Assembly: GCF_014905175.1 (NCBI RefSeq)
Contig: NC_057788.1
Coordinates: 11,539,446 to 11,603,445, forward strand
Direction: 5' to 3'
Source: Aphidius gifuensis
Lineage: Eukaryota > Arthropoda > Insecta > Hymenoptera > Braconidae
DNA length: 64,000 nucleotides
In this document: positions 21,771-34,910 of the stretch, piece by piece
How positions within the stretch are numbered: position 1 is the first letter of the stretch
Layout: each line of letters starts with the position of its first letter
Position numbers and translations under genes: made by a program
The notes under the pieces: generated by a model
The model's database searches: none
What the model was told of the DNA's origin: nothing
Seen by the model: only the letters and a program-made list of their open reading frames with translations

Positions 21771-23401
21771 ATTTTTTTTTGATTTTTAAAAAATTTGACA
21801 ATAAATAATTTGAATAACAATTAAGAAATATCTTTTCATAATTAATATAATAAAGAGAAAAGAAATCTATAAAATAGTTATAAAAAAAAACGAAAATTTA
21901 ATTTTAATCACAATTTTTACCTGAAATAATAACATACTTGTTGTTTTTATTGATTCTTCAAATAAATGTTTCTTAAATAAACAAAAATAAATAAATAATT
22001 TGTTTTGTTTTTATTCAGTTACTAATAACAAACAATATTCAACATCTTATTTTATGTATTTATTTATGTCTTTACATAAATAATTAATGTTGAAAAAGTC
22101 AGAGAAGTATGATGAATTTATTAAAAATTAATATTTTTAATATTGAAAACTGCTGTTGGCTGAATACCAGCATTTTACAATTTTATTACGTGAAAATGAT
22201 CCTATAAAATTGACGTAAAAAATAGTTCATATTGTTGCTTATATAAATTTATTTAATAATATTTTAGTTATTTAAATTTATTTAAATTTAATAATAATTT
22301 AGTATTATAAGATTTATAAGTAATAAACGATTGGGTTAAATTTTTTTTATGAGAAATATTACCTGATTGATACCCAGTCCAATACACTCTGTTGTATACT
22401 TTTATTTATGTTGATGTCGTCTGTGTATTAACTAAGCTTATTAATTAGATACAACAACAATTCAACAAGAATTTATTTAAATTAATAAAAAAGAAAACAA
22501 TTTTTAAAATCTATTTTAACTTTCAAAATTAGTTGTTTTTTGTCTTAAAATATAAATATGAAGTGAGAAAGTCAACATTATGAGAAAATTTTTTGAGAGC
22601 ATTATGGACCAAATGCAAACTTTATGGCTGAAAAAAAAAATGATATCATCTTCAACGCAAATTTTTCACTTCTTATCATTTTTTAAAATATATGAAAACG
22701 TCATTTCAAACTCACCTACAGATGTTTTTTTTTAAATATAATTGACAAAGGCAAAAATTTAAACAATAATACTGACTGATTTATATTTTATTTATTTTCT
22801 TCTTCATTTCATTAAGTTAAAGTTAATATTCAAAAATAATATATCGTCAATATAATATTATCATTATTTATAATATATAGTATAACAATGATATTTCAAC
22901 TTTATTTTCAATCGAAATAGTTGCTGTTTTTAATACTAATCTTTAAACGAAATATATTTTATTGTAGAAGTCAAGTTACTTTACATAGTTAATTGTAACA
23001 ACAAAGATGATTATTATTTTTATTTGAAAAAAATGTTTTTTTTTTTTTAAATATATTAATATCATGAGAAATAGTTGGCAATATTGATTAATCATAGTAA
23101 AAAATTATGAATTTTTTATAAACATTAAAAGAAAACTTTAATCTAGAGAAAAATTATTTCCATAAATTGAGTCAAATATTTTTTTTTTTCTTTTTGTTAT
23201 ATAATAACGATTAATATCACACAGACCATTGCAAATTGCCTGTTTGTAAAATACCTCGTTTAAATATAAAATAAAAAAATAAACACGTGATAATATAATT
23301 TTTAAAAGGAGAAAAAAAAAAAAAAAAAAAAAAAGAGAAATTTAAATAGTTAAAAAAAAAAAAGTAATTAATTAAATAAATTTAAATTTATAATTTATAA
23401 G
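21771..23401. other. Intergenic DNA between convergent genes
   Basis: It contains the 3' UTRs of the Ig-like gene and of EDC4. The rest is AT-rich with poly-A runs (about 23308-23334) and no gene, TIR element or RNA that I can see. Confidence 0.6.
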
Positions 23402-26400
23402 TCAAGTATGCTGATTTAAAAAAAGTGCTTTTGCAGCCATAGAAAGCATTTTCATACTTTTAACAGAACGATGAGTTGGATTTGTTGCAATAAATGATGA
23501 AAGTTGAGTTTCAAGCTTCATTAAAACAGTTCCCATATGTTCACGTGTCACTGGATCCATTGGATTCAAATTAAGAATTGCCTCTTCAAGCCATCTAAAA
23601 AACAAATAAACATGAAAAATTTAATATTAATATTAAAAAAATTATTGTAAATTTTATAATAAATTAAATTATTAAAAATTACTTGTGCTTGAGATCAGTA
23701 CGATGTGTAAGATCAGCAGAGAGTTGTTGTACAAGAGATAATATCACAGGTTGTTGAAGACAACACCTATTATGAGCATTATCAGTTGAAAATACTCTGG
23801 AAGGTTCTGTTTTTTCACAAACATAAACAACAAGACTAAGATCACTAGCATTTAGTGCTTGTTGAAATGCAGTATTATATTGTCCTCTTTGAACTAATGA
23901 AAGAATTCGAACTTGTGCTTCAGCTGTATTTGGTACAGAAAGACCAGGTGTTGTTGCTCTTGATCTTGCTTGTATGTCAATTAATTGTTGTCCCAAATTA
24001 TCTCTAATTGATTCTTTAATAGATCTTAATACACCTTCTTGAAGTGGACCAAAACCTTTAATCATACCTGATCTTAATTCTTCACGTACCATATATGACA
24101 ATGTTTCAGTTTCTTGTTCATTTCTTTTTTGACATGCTCTTTCTAAAACTGTATCAATATATTGTATATATTCTTGTGTTCCATTTGAAAATGCATCTTG
24201 AATTTGTCTAAACATTGTTTGACATGCTTTTTCAATTCCAGGAAGTAAAAGTGTCTCAAATGCTTCTCTAAAAGATATATCAAGTGCTGGTTTTGCAGCT
24301 TCAACAACTGCAATTCTAATAGTATCTTTTATATATGAACTACCAATAAGTTTTGTCAAATTTTCTTTTAATAAATCATCATTATTTTCAGCATTAATTT
24401 GTATTTGTTTTTTAATTGGTTCAACAGCATCATTAACAATTTTTGGTAATATTTTTTTAATATTATCAGCAACAGCTAATTCAATTGTTGTAAATAATTC
24501 ACTTTGATGATTTTGTCGATTATAAAGACTTTTTTCAATAACAGATAGTTGTTGTTGTGATGCTCTTGATAATGCACTTTCAATTCTACTCAAAATTGGA
24601 GTTTCTTGTTTATATCTTGACATATCTTTTTGTAAATCTTTTATACTATCTTTTTGATCTTCAATTGTTGACATAATTTTATCTAATTTTTGTGTAATTG
24701 TTGTAATCCATGCTGGATCAATCTTTGAATTATCAACAATTTTTTCACATTTTTTATTGTCATTTTTTATATCATTAGGTATAACATGAACATCTGATAA
24801 TAATGCTATTGGATGATATGACCAATTTTCATTATTTTCATGATCAGAATCAATTTGTTTCAAGTCTTCTTCTTCTTCTTCTTCATCTTCTGGCTCAGCA
24901 AGTGAAAATATTTCACGAACTTCACGTGATGGTGATGAACCACCAGATGCAGGTGCTTGTTCAATTTCACTTGTTGCTAATGGTGTATCAATTGCATTTA
25001 ATGCTTGAACAACTTGAATAATTGATGGACTTGCTGATAATACATTTCCTAATTCTGGACTTGTTGAGCTTGATGTATTATTTTCTTTTTTTGCTGGTGA
25101 ACTAAAAGCATCTGGTGTCATTAAATTTAAACTTGCATTATTCATTGCAGCTTCTATTGTTGCTGCAACACTTTCATTAATACTACTACTACGATCACCA
25201 ACACTTTGATTTTCATTATTATCATTATTTTCATGACGAGTATTTTGAAGATCATCTGAACCAATTAATGAATCATGAGTCAATGTATCCATCATACAAG
25301 CATTTTTTACTTGTCTAGCTGGTTGAAAAGCAATATGACATTCTTGTAAAGATTTTGGCTGTACTAAATACATTCGAATAACCAATTGATCCTCACTTTC
25401 ATCATCACAAGGACAAAGATCTTCAAGTGATTCACCAGTTGGACGTACTTTTCTAATTCCAGCATCTACAATTCCAAAACTTAATATTGGATATGGCAAT
25501 CTAAATTCAGATATTGTTGAAACATATGCAATACTATCTGAACCATCTGCAATGTCTTTTGATAAACTCAAAATATATAATGCTTTATTGGAAATATCAG
25601 ATAATAATAAATAACCAGCAGCTAAATCTAATCCTGCTTTTAAAACTGGTTCTATATTACTTAATGGTGATACTTGAAAATTTATTGTTTGCAAACAAGT
25701 CCATTTTTCACATGACCATATTTTAATTTCACTATTATTATCACATCCTGTTACAGAAAACCTCCAAAATTGTGCTTCAGGCTGTGTATTTTTATGATCA
25801 TCAAGGAAAAATAATGAACATATTGGTCGACCATCATGTGGTTTCCATTGATGAAGACAATTTGGTTTTTCTAATGTAACACCATGAATATTAACTTGAA
25901 AAAATTTTACTTTACCATCTAATGATGCTGTTGCAATTGCTGTACCTGTAATTTAATAAATATAATTATTAAATATATAATTATTATTTTTTAAACATTT
26001 ATCTTACCATCTGGACTAAGAATTGCTTCGACAATAGTATCACCATGTTGACATATTTCAGTAAAACCACCACAATTTTGTACAGTTGAATCTTGTAAAT
26101 TTAATGGACCAGGACCAAGTTGTGCATAAACATAGTCAACTTGCCAAAGTTCAGCTTTTGATCCTCTTGTTACAATAAGTAATTTTGATACATCTTCAGC
26201 TTCATTATGTTCTTCTTCTGGTATATATGGACACCAAATAACTCGATGGGTCATTGGTGATGATCCTTCAGCAACTACACTTAGCAAAAGATTGCATACT
26301 AATTGTGACGTTGATGAGACAATTGTGTGAACAAATAAATTTCCAATTTGATCAACACATGCTAGTATTGCATTTTTAACATGAGCAAATGCTAAATCTT

Positions 26401-26861
26401 GAATTTCTCCATTCATACCACGAAGTAATGATCGTTGTTCAGAGTCTTTTGATACAACTCTAACTACACCTTTTCCTTGAGATGATTTTATTCCATATGC
26501 AAGATATTTTCCAGAAACATGAACTGCCAAAAGTTGACCAGTATAATAGTGTGAGTCCCAGGTAAAATCAACAATATTTTTTAATTTTACTTTAGAGCTG
26601 CCATGATCAATACCATTGGGTGATGCAATTACAGATACTTTTTTACTGTAAAGCTCAACTGAATTTAAATCATCATGTCCAGTAAATGTGCTGTTGATTT
26701 AAATAAAAAATGTAGTTATTTAATGTTTATTGTAAAAAATAAATTAAAAATAAATTAATATAAATTAAAATGTAACAGCTTTCATTGTCAAATTATTATC
26801 AAAATAATACTTACACTGCCTGAGGACAATTTTGAAGATTTTCTTCATGAGTTTTGCTCAT
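23402..26861 (-). CDS. EDC4: Enhancer of mRNA-decapping protein 4 (EDC4/Ge-1)
   Basis: Four exons: 26861-26815, 26690-26008, 25945-23683 and 23594-23402; 1061 aa. It is a scaffold of the P-body decapping complex, linking DCP1 and DCP2 and promoting 5' cap removal in the cytoplasm. Seen: an N-terminal WD40-type beta-propeller region (about residues 40-420, with the block VRVVSKDSEQRSLLRGMNGE). A low-complexity Ser/Asn linker follows, with an acidic run (EPEDEEEEEEDLKQ) near residue 585. Next is a coiled-coil stretch near 640 (WITTITQKLDKIMSTIEDQK). The conserved C-terminal helical domain begins near 905 (ILSLVQRGQYNTAFQQALNA), and the last exon ends MKMLSMAAKALFLNQHT. The protein is shorter than the human one (about 1400 aa), mainly in the linker. 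The start ATG opens MSKTHEENLQNCPQ; only 15 codons lie in exon 1. Nothing looks broken. Confidence 0.92.
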
Positions 26862-27512
26862 CTTGAAAAATTCTCTTTGTCAATTCTGAAACCGATAAAT
26901 TAATAAGAGTTATACAATGAATTAAATTTCATATTAATAAAAAAATATTAATTAATAAAATTCGTGTAATTTAATTCAACCCGGCAAAATCTAACCTATC
27001 TAACCGGCATCACGCCTGCGAAAAATATAGAAAAAAAAAAATATCAAATAATTGAACACAGAACTTTACCTTATTTAAATAAACAGTAAATAATTTATAA
27101 CTTATATTTTTTATTTTAAAATATTTTTCTGTTTATTGTAGCTATTACATGACAATTAACTATCAATTTAAAAAAATATTATCATAATAAGAACGTTGTT
27201 TTTTTTTTTTTTTTCAACAGAACAAGTTTTTTTTTTGTTGAAAAAAAAAAAAATATATAGCAATCTCAGCCAAAGATCAAAGCGTTACCTGACGTGTGTT
27301 AGAGCAAGTGATAATGTTGTCTACCAATAATAATGATCATTAATTTATTCAGTTAATATTGAAGTAAAATTTAAAAATGAAATTGTAATTGTTTACTTTA
27401 TTTCAATTATTTTCATATAGGTTTTTAAGTCTTGATGATGTTGTCTTATTTGCTAATTTAATAATAAAAACATAAAAAGCCATTGAATAATTAGAAACAA
27501 AAAAAAAAAAGA
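26862..27512. other. EDC4 upstream region
   Basis: 5' flank of EDC4, AT-rich. A more GC-rich stretch near 26985-27025 is a plausible start region. Poly-A/T tracts lie at 27205-27255. No other feature is seen. Confidence 0.5.
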
Positions 27513-27585
27513 TGCCGAAACCAGGGATCGAACCAGGGACATTTAGATCTTCAGTCTAACGCTCTCCCAACTGAGCTATTTCGGC
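27513..27585 (-). tRNA. tRNA-Phe (GAA)
   Basis: The reverse strand reads GCCGAAATAGCTCAGTTGGG onward for 73 nt. The acceptor arms GCCGAAA and TTTCGGC pair perfectly. The D-arm carries the A box (TAGCTCAGTTGG), the anticodon loop is CTGAAGA with anticodon GAA, and the T-arm carries the B box GGTTCGATCCC. The discriminator base is A. The CCA end is not encoded, as in nuclear genes. On the 3' side there is a T run (the poly-A at 27499-27510 on the plus strand) that serves as the Pol III terminator. No intron. Confidence 0.97.
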
Positions 27586-28188
27586 AGCTATAGAATATAG
27601 ATATAGAGTCTACACATTTTGAATGACACAAAAATGCTTTGAATTTAGTAGAGATGACGATGTTCATTATTATTGTTTATTTTTTGAGCTAAATGACGGT
27701 TAAATGTCGGCTAAAAGTGTCCACACAAAACTCTAGATTGTTCCCAGGTTTTACTAAAAATTTAGTTGTTTCTAGTGATAATATAAATGATCTTGCAAGA
27801 AATTCTTGAATAGTGGACATCCTCCTTTAAAATGCGGCATGTGCCGGCTAATCGCATAACCAACCACTGCGTATCTATATATATTTCCCATATACATATT
27901 CACACATATTCTATAACTATTTATAACTATTGTGGCACTGTAACTTGTAAAAGGTAGGCTATTGTCATTTACCACGATCAGACACTATCCGATTGCAACC
28001 AATGCACGTGCCAAAAACTGAAAAAAATTAATTAAATACATATATATTTTGTTATCTTGTTATTAAATTAAGTATTTGAAAATAATTCTTGATATTTTTG
28101 TAACTGATAATAATTTATAATTAAGAATAACTCAGGACAAATAAAACATTAAAATTTTAAAATCAGAAGTGAAGAAAAAAAAAAAAAA
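27586..28188. other. Region between tRNA-Phe and TP53BP1
   Basis: It includes the presumptive 5' UTR and promoter of the TP53BP1 homologue. Bases about 27714-27825 are a diverged relative of the foldback at 46946-47116 (shared CTAGATT, TTCCCAG, TAGTTGTTTCT). No gene is seen. Confidence 0.5.
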
Positions 28189-31100
28189 ATGTCAGAAGAG
28201 ACAAATAATATTCCAGTCAATCAAGACAAAACAAAAGAAAGTATGAAAGATATTATTGAGAAAATGGACACAGACAATGAAGACGATAAAATCAACAAAA
28301 GTTTAGTTGAAAATCAAGATGTTTCATCAGATGGAAATACAAATCAAAGTTCCACTGCCAATGCCGGCACAACAACAGCAAAATCAGATGAATTGGTTGA
28401 TCACAATGGCGCTATTACTGAAAAAATAATTGAATGCAATGTTAACAACAATGGCATCAAAGAAACATCAAAAGAAGAAAATAAAATATCTCACAAAAGT
28501 AATTCTATCAGTAATGGTGAAAGTTGTAAACGTAAATTAGATGAGTCAGATGATCAAGCTGCAAAAATTTCACGAACATTTTCTACCAATGATGCTTTCA
28601 ATGATGATCGTAACAAAACGATGACCACTTCAAATGATTCTTCACTAAATATTTCTTCAAAAATTAAAACATCAGAGCCAGTGCAAAATGAATTTGTTGA
28701 AGAAAAAAAATCAAATTCAACAGAAAATTTGAACAATGGAGAAAATAAAAATTCTAATCATGGTACAAATGATACAGATGATACCAACATGTTGATAGAT
28801 AAAAATATAGATACCGAAGAATGTAACCTTACAAAAGATGATAAAGTCAATGATACATCAGACATTCCAATACAAACAACAAAAAGTAGAATGAGCATTG
28901 AGGTAATTTATGATAAATCAAAACAACCACCAAAAAAACCTGAAGAACTCGTTGAAATTGATGAAGAGGGAGAAAAAATTGTTCTTGATTCATCACAAGA
29001 AAATGATATAATTAATGTAAAAAATATAGATGCTAGTTTTGATAAATCATCAACAGATTTAAAAGACAATAAAATCACAGAAAATGATGTAACAAATGGA
29101 AATGATGATGAAATCAGAACATCTACCAATGGCAATCCACCAATACATTCGAATGATTCAATACAACAAAAGTTTCCTGAGGTATTGAATTTGATAAGTG
29201 ATAGTGAAGGTGAGTCATTTATAAATGAAGATGTAAACACAAATGATAAAATGTTGTCATATACAAAAGAAATAAGTTTTACTGTAAAATTAAAAACAGT
29301 TTATTCTGTTGATAAAATAACAAAAGAAATTGTAAACAAAGAAATAATTTCTGTTGATTGTTTATCTGATCAACAATCTCACAGTGATTCTTGTCCTGGT
29401 GATGTTTCTGCTTCTGACAAAGAACAAGACACATCACTACCATTATCTTCAAGTAAATCATCTTTATATAAATTGCCAAAATATCCAAGAGCTTCAATAG
29501 TATCAACAGTTAGTTCATCAAGTTCATCGTCAACAGAGTCAAATAAAAATGACAATGAAAAAAATAAAAATGAATTTTGTTTACCTCAAGGTGTTCCAAA
29601 ACAAGCAAAAAAAAATCTTGATGAATCAAATGATAAATTGAAAAAAGACTGGAAAAATGTTAATCTTTTAACATCAAATATTTTAGAATTAATGAATGCT
29701 GAAGTATACAATAGTTTCTTAGAAAGTGAATCAGATGAATCATTAGAAGAACGTCAATTAAAAACATCAACTCCTGAAAAATCAACAAAAACAAAACGTT
29801 CAATAAATGCTAAATCAAAAAGTATTAAAAAAAATAAAAGTGCAAAAAAAAGCAAGCCTGTAATCAATACAAAATCATTAAAAAAATCACCAACTAATGG
29901 TGATTCACCTGTACCACTACCTTCAACACCAACAAGACCTTTAAGATGTACAACATCATTGAGAAATAATACACCACGTGCTAATGCAAAAGATGTAAGT
30001 GATACAGAAGATTTAAAAGATAGTAGAATAGGTAAAATATGTTTTGCTAAATGGACACATGATAACATATATTATCCTGCAAGAGTAGTAAAAAAATCAA
30101 AAGATAACTTTTTAGATGTTAAATTTTTGGATGGTCAATCAAAAACTCTGAATGAAAATTTGGTTGTACCATTACTAAAATCTCTTGTTGATTCAGAAAT
30201 ACATTATCGTCTTCAGAATAAACGATATAGTCATGTTGCAACTGTTAAATCAGTTATTGATTCTAATGTTCCTGATGATGAAATTCAATTTAAAGTTTTA
30301 AATGAAGAAAACAACGAAGCAACTGTTGATATAAAAGATATATTTTTAACTGGAAAAGAAATTAAAATGCTTCAAAATAAGGAACCAGATAATGCTGAAG
30401 CATATACACCACAAACACTTATTACAGTAACACCAACAAAAAAACAACCATGTGCTTCAACTCCAAAATCAGCTGAAAAAAAAATTACTTCTGAAAGTAC
30501 AACAAAAGTATTACCAACCGAAAATGCACCATCAAGTTCAAGTGCTAGTAATAATAAACAAGAGGTTAATTTAATGATCAATTGTTTAAGATCTTATGCA
30601 ATTGAAAAAGATGGTTTTAATGCTGTACAAGAAGAAATTGCTGATATGCCAAATGACATATCAACAAAAGGACCAGTTAATAGAATGAAAGGAAAAGCTA
30701 AAAATACTAAAAAAAAAGAAGATCAAGAAATTATTAAACAACTTGGACCAATACCACCAGCAGGATCAAAAATTTTTTCAGGAATGTCTTTTATGATTGT
30801 TTGTGTATCAGTACAAACACTTGAAAGATATGCCGATGAAAATCCAATTGATTCAAATTCAGAACCAGAAACAGATAATGAACTTGAATGGACAAGACAA
30901 CCATTATTAAGAGATAGATTAACTGAACAAATAAAAGCTGGTGGTGGTATAGTTTATGACAAATTTAATGATATTCCACGTGAAAGTTATGGTATTACAA
31001 AATTAGTAACAAATGTTCCAAATTCTTCATTGAATTCATTACTATGTTTGTCAGTTGGAATAAGATCTTATAATCATGGTTGGATAATACAAAGTTGTCA

Positions 31101-31608
31101 TCAAAATAAATTAATGAATGCTTCTGATCACGAATTACCATCTGGTTGGAGTTTAAAAAATAAAGCATATGTTGAATTTTGTGAACGACCATCAACAACA
31201 CCATTCAATCATGCTATTGCTATTATACCAAAAACTGATAACAATAGTTTCTTTGTTCAATATTGGAGCACAATTATTCAAAATCTTGGTGGTTTTGTTC
31301 GAGTTATTACTGCTCCAAGTAAGTAAATTAACAAGATGATGATAATCATTATTAATAAATTCAAAAAAAATTCTATTATTATTATGTATTTATGATAATT
31401 TTTATCTTTTTCAGCTGAATCATTTGAAGAAGGTACTTTTGTTTTGACAAGTGAAAATTTTCCAGATTGGCTTCCATCACTTGCTGAATATTGTCAATGT
31501 CCACTTGTCTCATCTAGATGGGTTATGCAGTGCCTCATCGAGGGAAAAGTTGTTAGTTACGAGGAACAATTAGAATACAAACATGATTACGTTAAAACAT
31601 CAGAATAA
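28189..31608 (+). CDS. TP53BP1: TP53-binding protein 1 homologue (53BP1)
   Basis: Two exons, 28189-31318 and 31415-31608; 1107 aa. It is a chromatin reader that steers DNA double-strand-break repair. Seen: a long, acidic, Ser/Asn-rich N-terminal region with many SQ/TQ-like sites (residues 1-600), then a Lys-rich nuclear-targeting stretch near 545-570. The tandem Tudor region starts near residue 612 (GKICFAKWTHDNIYYPARVV). A tandem BRCT pair begins near 861 (IFSGMSFMIVCVSVQTLE) and closes with RWVMQCLIEGKVVSYEEQ and YKHDYVKTSE, the same ending style as the vertebrate protein. The Tudor cage keeps the Trp, Tyr, Phe and Asp, but the aromatic residue after the DG turn of human 53BP1 is Gln here. 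The human protein is about 1970 aa, so the N-terminal half is shortened. Poly-A signal AATAAA at 31776-31781. It converges with syntaxin-18. Confidence 0.95.
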
Positions 31609-31895
31609 TATTTATATTTTAATGGTTTTTTTTGCTTTTTTTCCATACTTTTTTATTATTAATTATTGATGAAAAAAAAAAAAAAAAAAAATGACTTGAA
31701 ACAACTTTTGTATCTACATATCTTTTGTACAATTTGTTCCTTTTTTTTTTTTTTTTTTTTTCTTTTATATATATAAATAAAACTAGAATATTTTTGTCAA
31801 TTATTTTGAAATTAATTGTATGATTTTTTTCATAATTAACATTTGTCAACAAAATATTTTCATGGGTTGTAGGTAATATTATTAGAAAATTCAAT

Positions 31896-32864
31896 TCAAG
31901 GATTATACCAGTCTAAAAATAAAAGAGAAAATGATATAACCACAATGAAAAATAAAATGAAAGCACGAAGACTAGCATTTCTTTGGATTGCTTGTCTAAT
32001 TTGTTCATTTGCATCTTTAACATTTTCAGTTGCACCAACTACTGTTGTCATTAATCTATCAAGATCTCGATCTTGTGTTAAAACATTTTCAGTAAAAATT
32101 TCTTGTAATTGAGCAATATGAACAACTTTATTTTCAATTATTTTAACTTCTTCTGTTAGTGTATTTAATTCATTATAAAGTTGTTTATTTTCAGCTTCAA
32201 GCATTTGCAAATCTTCAGGTGGTAGATCTTCATCATAAGCAAGTAAATTTACATCTCCATTAATTTCTTGTATATTTAATGGACTTGAATCAGTTGATGA
32301 ATTTTTATTTTTATAATTAACATCATTAATTATATCTGTTTGAAGATTTTTTTGTCTTGAAAAATCATTATTACTCAATTCATTTGATAAATCAAATTTT
32401 GACATTTTACGAAGTTCCATTTCTTTTTTTACTCTCATGGCTTTTTGTTCAGTATATATTTTACTAACATTTTTCAAGTATTCTTCAATATGATAAATTA
32501 TATTTTTTTTATGCTTAAAATTTTGTGAAAATTCAACATTAGATATTTCATTTTTTAAGTCATCAATTGTTTGTAATGATGATGATATTATTTTTTGAAC
32601 TTGATTGTCAATTTGATTACGCTCAACATCACCAATTCGTTCTTTTACTGCTAAATGATGAGCAAAATTTAAATAAGAACTACGATTTTCAAGAAGAAAA
32701 GATTGCAGTTTTGAAATTTCATTAACAAGTGATTCTGTTTTTTTACGAAAAGCTGATTCTTGTCGTCTTTTTCTTAAAATTGGTTTTGTAACATCCGTGT
32801 CTAAGTTTTTTTGTCGAAGACTTATCGTTTTTACAGAAGCACGGAACAAAGAGCTCACATCCAT
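31896..32864 (-). CDS. STX18: Syntaxin-18 (ER Qa-SNARE)
   Basis: A single uninterrupted frame of 322 aa starting MDVSSLFRASVKTISLRQKN, which is the syntaxin-18 N-terminal domain. It mediates fusion of Golgi-derived retrograde vesicles with the ER, working with BNIP1/Sec20, USE1 and Sec22b and the NRZ tether. Seen: helical N-terminal domain (1-165), a linker containing the DLPPEDLQMLEAENKQLYNE block, a Qa-SNARE coiled coil (about 230-295, with IAQLQEIFTENVLTQDRDLD) and a C-terminal membrane anchor (about 300-318, FILFFIVVISFSLLFLDW) with a very short luminal tail (YNP). The length matches the family. It is convergent with TP53BP1 (288 bp between stops). A 5' UTR exists upstream, but I could not define its exons. 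Confidence 0.95.
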   Translation of the reverse strand: MDVSSLFRASVKTISLRQKNLDTDVTKPILRKRRQESAFRKKTESLVNEISKLQSFLLENRSSYLNFAHHLAVKERIGDVERNQIDNQVQKIISSSLQTIDDLKNEISNVEFSQNFKHKKNIIYHIEEYLKNVSKIYTEQKAMRVKKEMELRKMSKFDLSNELSNNDFSRQKNLQTDIINDVNYKNKNSSTDSSPLNIQEINGDVNLLAYDEDLPPEDLQMLEAENKQLYNELNTLTEEVKIIENKVVHIAQLQEIFTENVLTQDRDLDRLMTTVVGATENVKDANEQIRQAIQRNASLRAFILFFIVVISFSLLFLDWYNP

Positions 32865-33649
32865 TTTTTGTCAAAGTACAATCAAAACACCTGAGTTAAC
32901 TTCTGTAAATGAGTAAAAAACAATCATAATTTGTTGTAATTTTTTTTTGTTTTTTATTTACCTCTGCTAGAATTTATAGTTGAGATTTAATTTGTTATTG
33001 AATAATTTTTCATAGGTCTATAGTGTTATTGTTTTAAATTTTTTTCATACAAGGCTAATTTATGTTAAGAACTTGTAATGACACAACTGACTGCAATTGA
33101 CAGACATTAAAAGTCAAAACCAGTCAAAACAACAATGAAATGTGGGAACAGGTGGGAAGCAGAGAATATAAAAGGAGTATTTATTTACGTGTCAATAATG
33201 GTATGTCTCGTTTAAAAAAGGATGTCCGCCACAGTTGGGTAAATAGTCGATTTTTGAGTATATTACAACTACGTGTAAGTTACTGTAATTTATTGTAACT
33301 TACATGGTTACAAGTGTTACAACTTACATGAGATGCTACTTTAAGCCTTTTTTTTACTGACCGTCAATTCATATTTGTACATGTATGCGTCAATTGAAGT
33401 GCTATTTAGTGTTTAGAGACAATTAAAATGTAATTATTGGAAGGTTGATAAACATTGTAAAAATTGAAAAAAAAATTTTTACTCAAAATATAGGGCTCAA
33501 ACTCACAACAAGTTAAAATTTTCCCTTGTAAACATGGCGGCTGTGAAAACAACTAAATTATAACCAAGAAAACTAGAAATAGTTTTTTGCTTTATTATGG
33601 CAAATAAATTAATTAGTAATTTTTATAAAAATCCTGAGTGCTGTATATT
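32865..33649. other. Syntaxin-18 upstream region and element remnant
   Basis: 5' flank of STX18. Near 33236-33270 the sequence ACAGTTGGGTAAATAGTCGA resembles the left end of the hAT-like insert at 36687 (CAGTGTTGGGTAAATGGTCG). No matching right end was found. A palindromic GTAACTTACA/TGTAAGTTAC run follows at 33275-33335. Confidence 0.5.
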
Positions 33650-34544
33650 AGGTGCTTTCTGTTGTGTATTTTTTTTCACTTCCATGTGCATGATCATGCA
33701 CATGCACCTGTCATGCAAACTTGAGGAGAGAATAATGGCGTTGAACGAATAATTCTTAAAAAATAAGAATTAAAACATGGCTGATCCAGCCCCTCATGTC
33801 CTCCGCTGTTGCAAACTGACTTTTTGCTGATTGCGCATTTAATTGCGCATGCGCGAAAATAAACAGAAAAAACAAATAGGTGCTTTCTTTTGGGTGTTTA
33901 TTTTTTTTCCTGTTTATTTTCACGCATGCGCAGTTGAATGCGCAGTCGGCAAAAAGTCAGATTGCAACAGCGTAGGACATAAGGAGCTGGATCAGCCATG
34001 TTTTAATTCTTATTTTTTAAGAATTATTTGTTTCGACGCCACTGCTTTCTCCTCAATTTTGCATGACATACGCATGTGCATGATCATGCGCATTAAAGTG
34101 AAAAAAAATAAATACACAAAAGAAAGCACCTAATGAAAGATGCTTTCTTTTGTGTATTTATTTTTTTTCCTATTTATTTTCACGAATGCGCAATCAGCAA
34201 AAACTCAGTTTGCAACAGCGCAGGACATGAAGGGCTGGATCAGCTATATGTCAATTTTTATTTTTCAAGAATTATTCGTTCTACGCCAATAGGTGCTTTC
34301 TTTTGTGTATTTATTTTTTTTCCTGTTTATTTTCACGCATGCGAAGTTGAATGCGCAATCAGTGAAAAGTCAGTTTGCAACAGCGTATGACAAGAGGGGC
34401 TGGATCAGCTATATTTTAATTCTTATTTTTTAAGACTTGTTTGTTCGACGCTACTGTTCTATCCTTAAGTTTGCATGACAGGCGCATGTGCATGATCATG
34501 CGCATGAAAGTGAAAAAAAATGAATACACAAAAGAAATCACCTA

Positions 34545-34739
34545 GAGAGCGTTCGATAGCTGGCCGAGGCCAAAAATCCGGCCAATTTTTGATCATGGTT
34601 TATTTTATATGTTCGTAGTGTCAGCACTATTATAATTTCGAATATTTAAATGGGATTTTCTCATAGCGAGTTTTAGGTTTATTAAGTTGTCTTTCTGTTG
34701 GCCCAGGCCGAGGCCCTCGGCCAGCTATCGAACGCTCTC
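34545..34739. mobile_element. MITE with GAGAGCGTTCGATAGCTGGC ends
   Basis: A 25-bp perfect inverted repeat: it starts GAGAGCGTTCGATAGCTGGC at 34545 and ends with the inverted copy GCCAGCTATCGAACGCTCTC at 34739. The element is 195 bp, with no coding capacity and no obvious target duplication longer than 1-2 bp. It abuts the end of an AGGTGCTTTC copy. Confidence 0.8.
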
Positions 34740-34910
34740 ATATTTTTGTTTTTAATTTATTTTTGATCATGCGTGAGTTGAATGCGCAGTCAGCAAAAAG
34801 TATATTAGGTGCTTTCTTTTGTGTATTTATATTTTTTCACTTCAATGCGCATGATCATGCACATGTGCATATTATAACTGATACAGTGGCGTCGAACAAA
34901 TAATTCTTAA

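Noticed and set aside
33843..34390. Two adjacent open frames of 96 and 85 codons
   Set aside because: They are translations of AGGTGCTTTC MITE copies; the same peptide (FFPVYFHACAVECAVGKKSD) recurs at 59348 because the DNA repeats.
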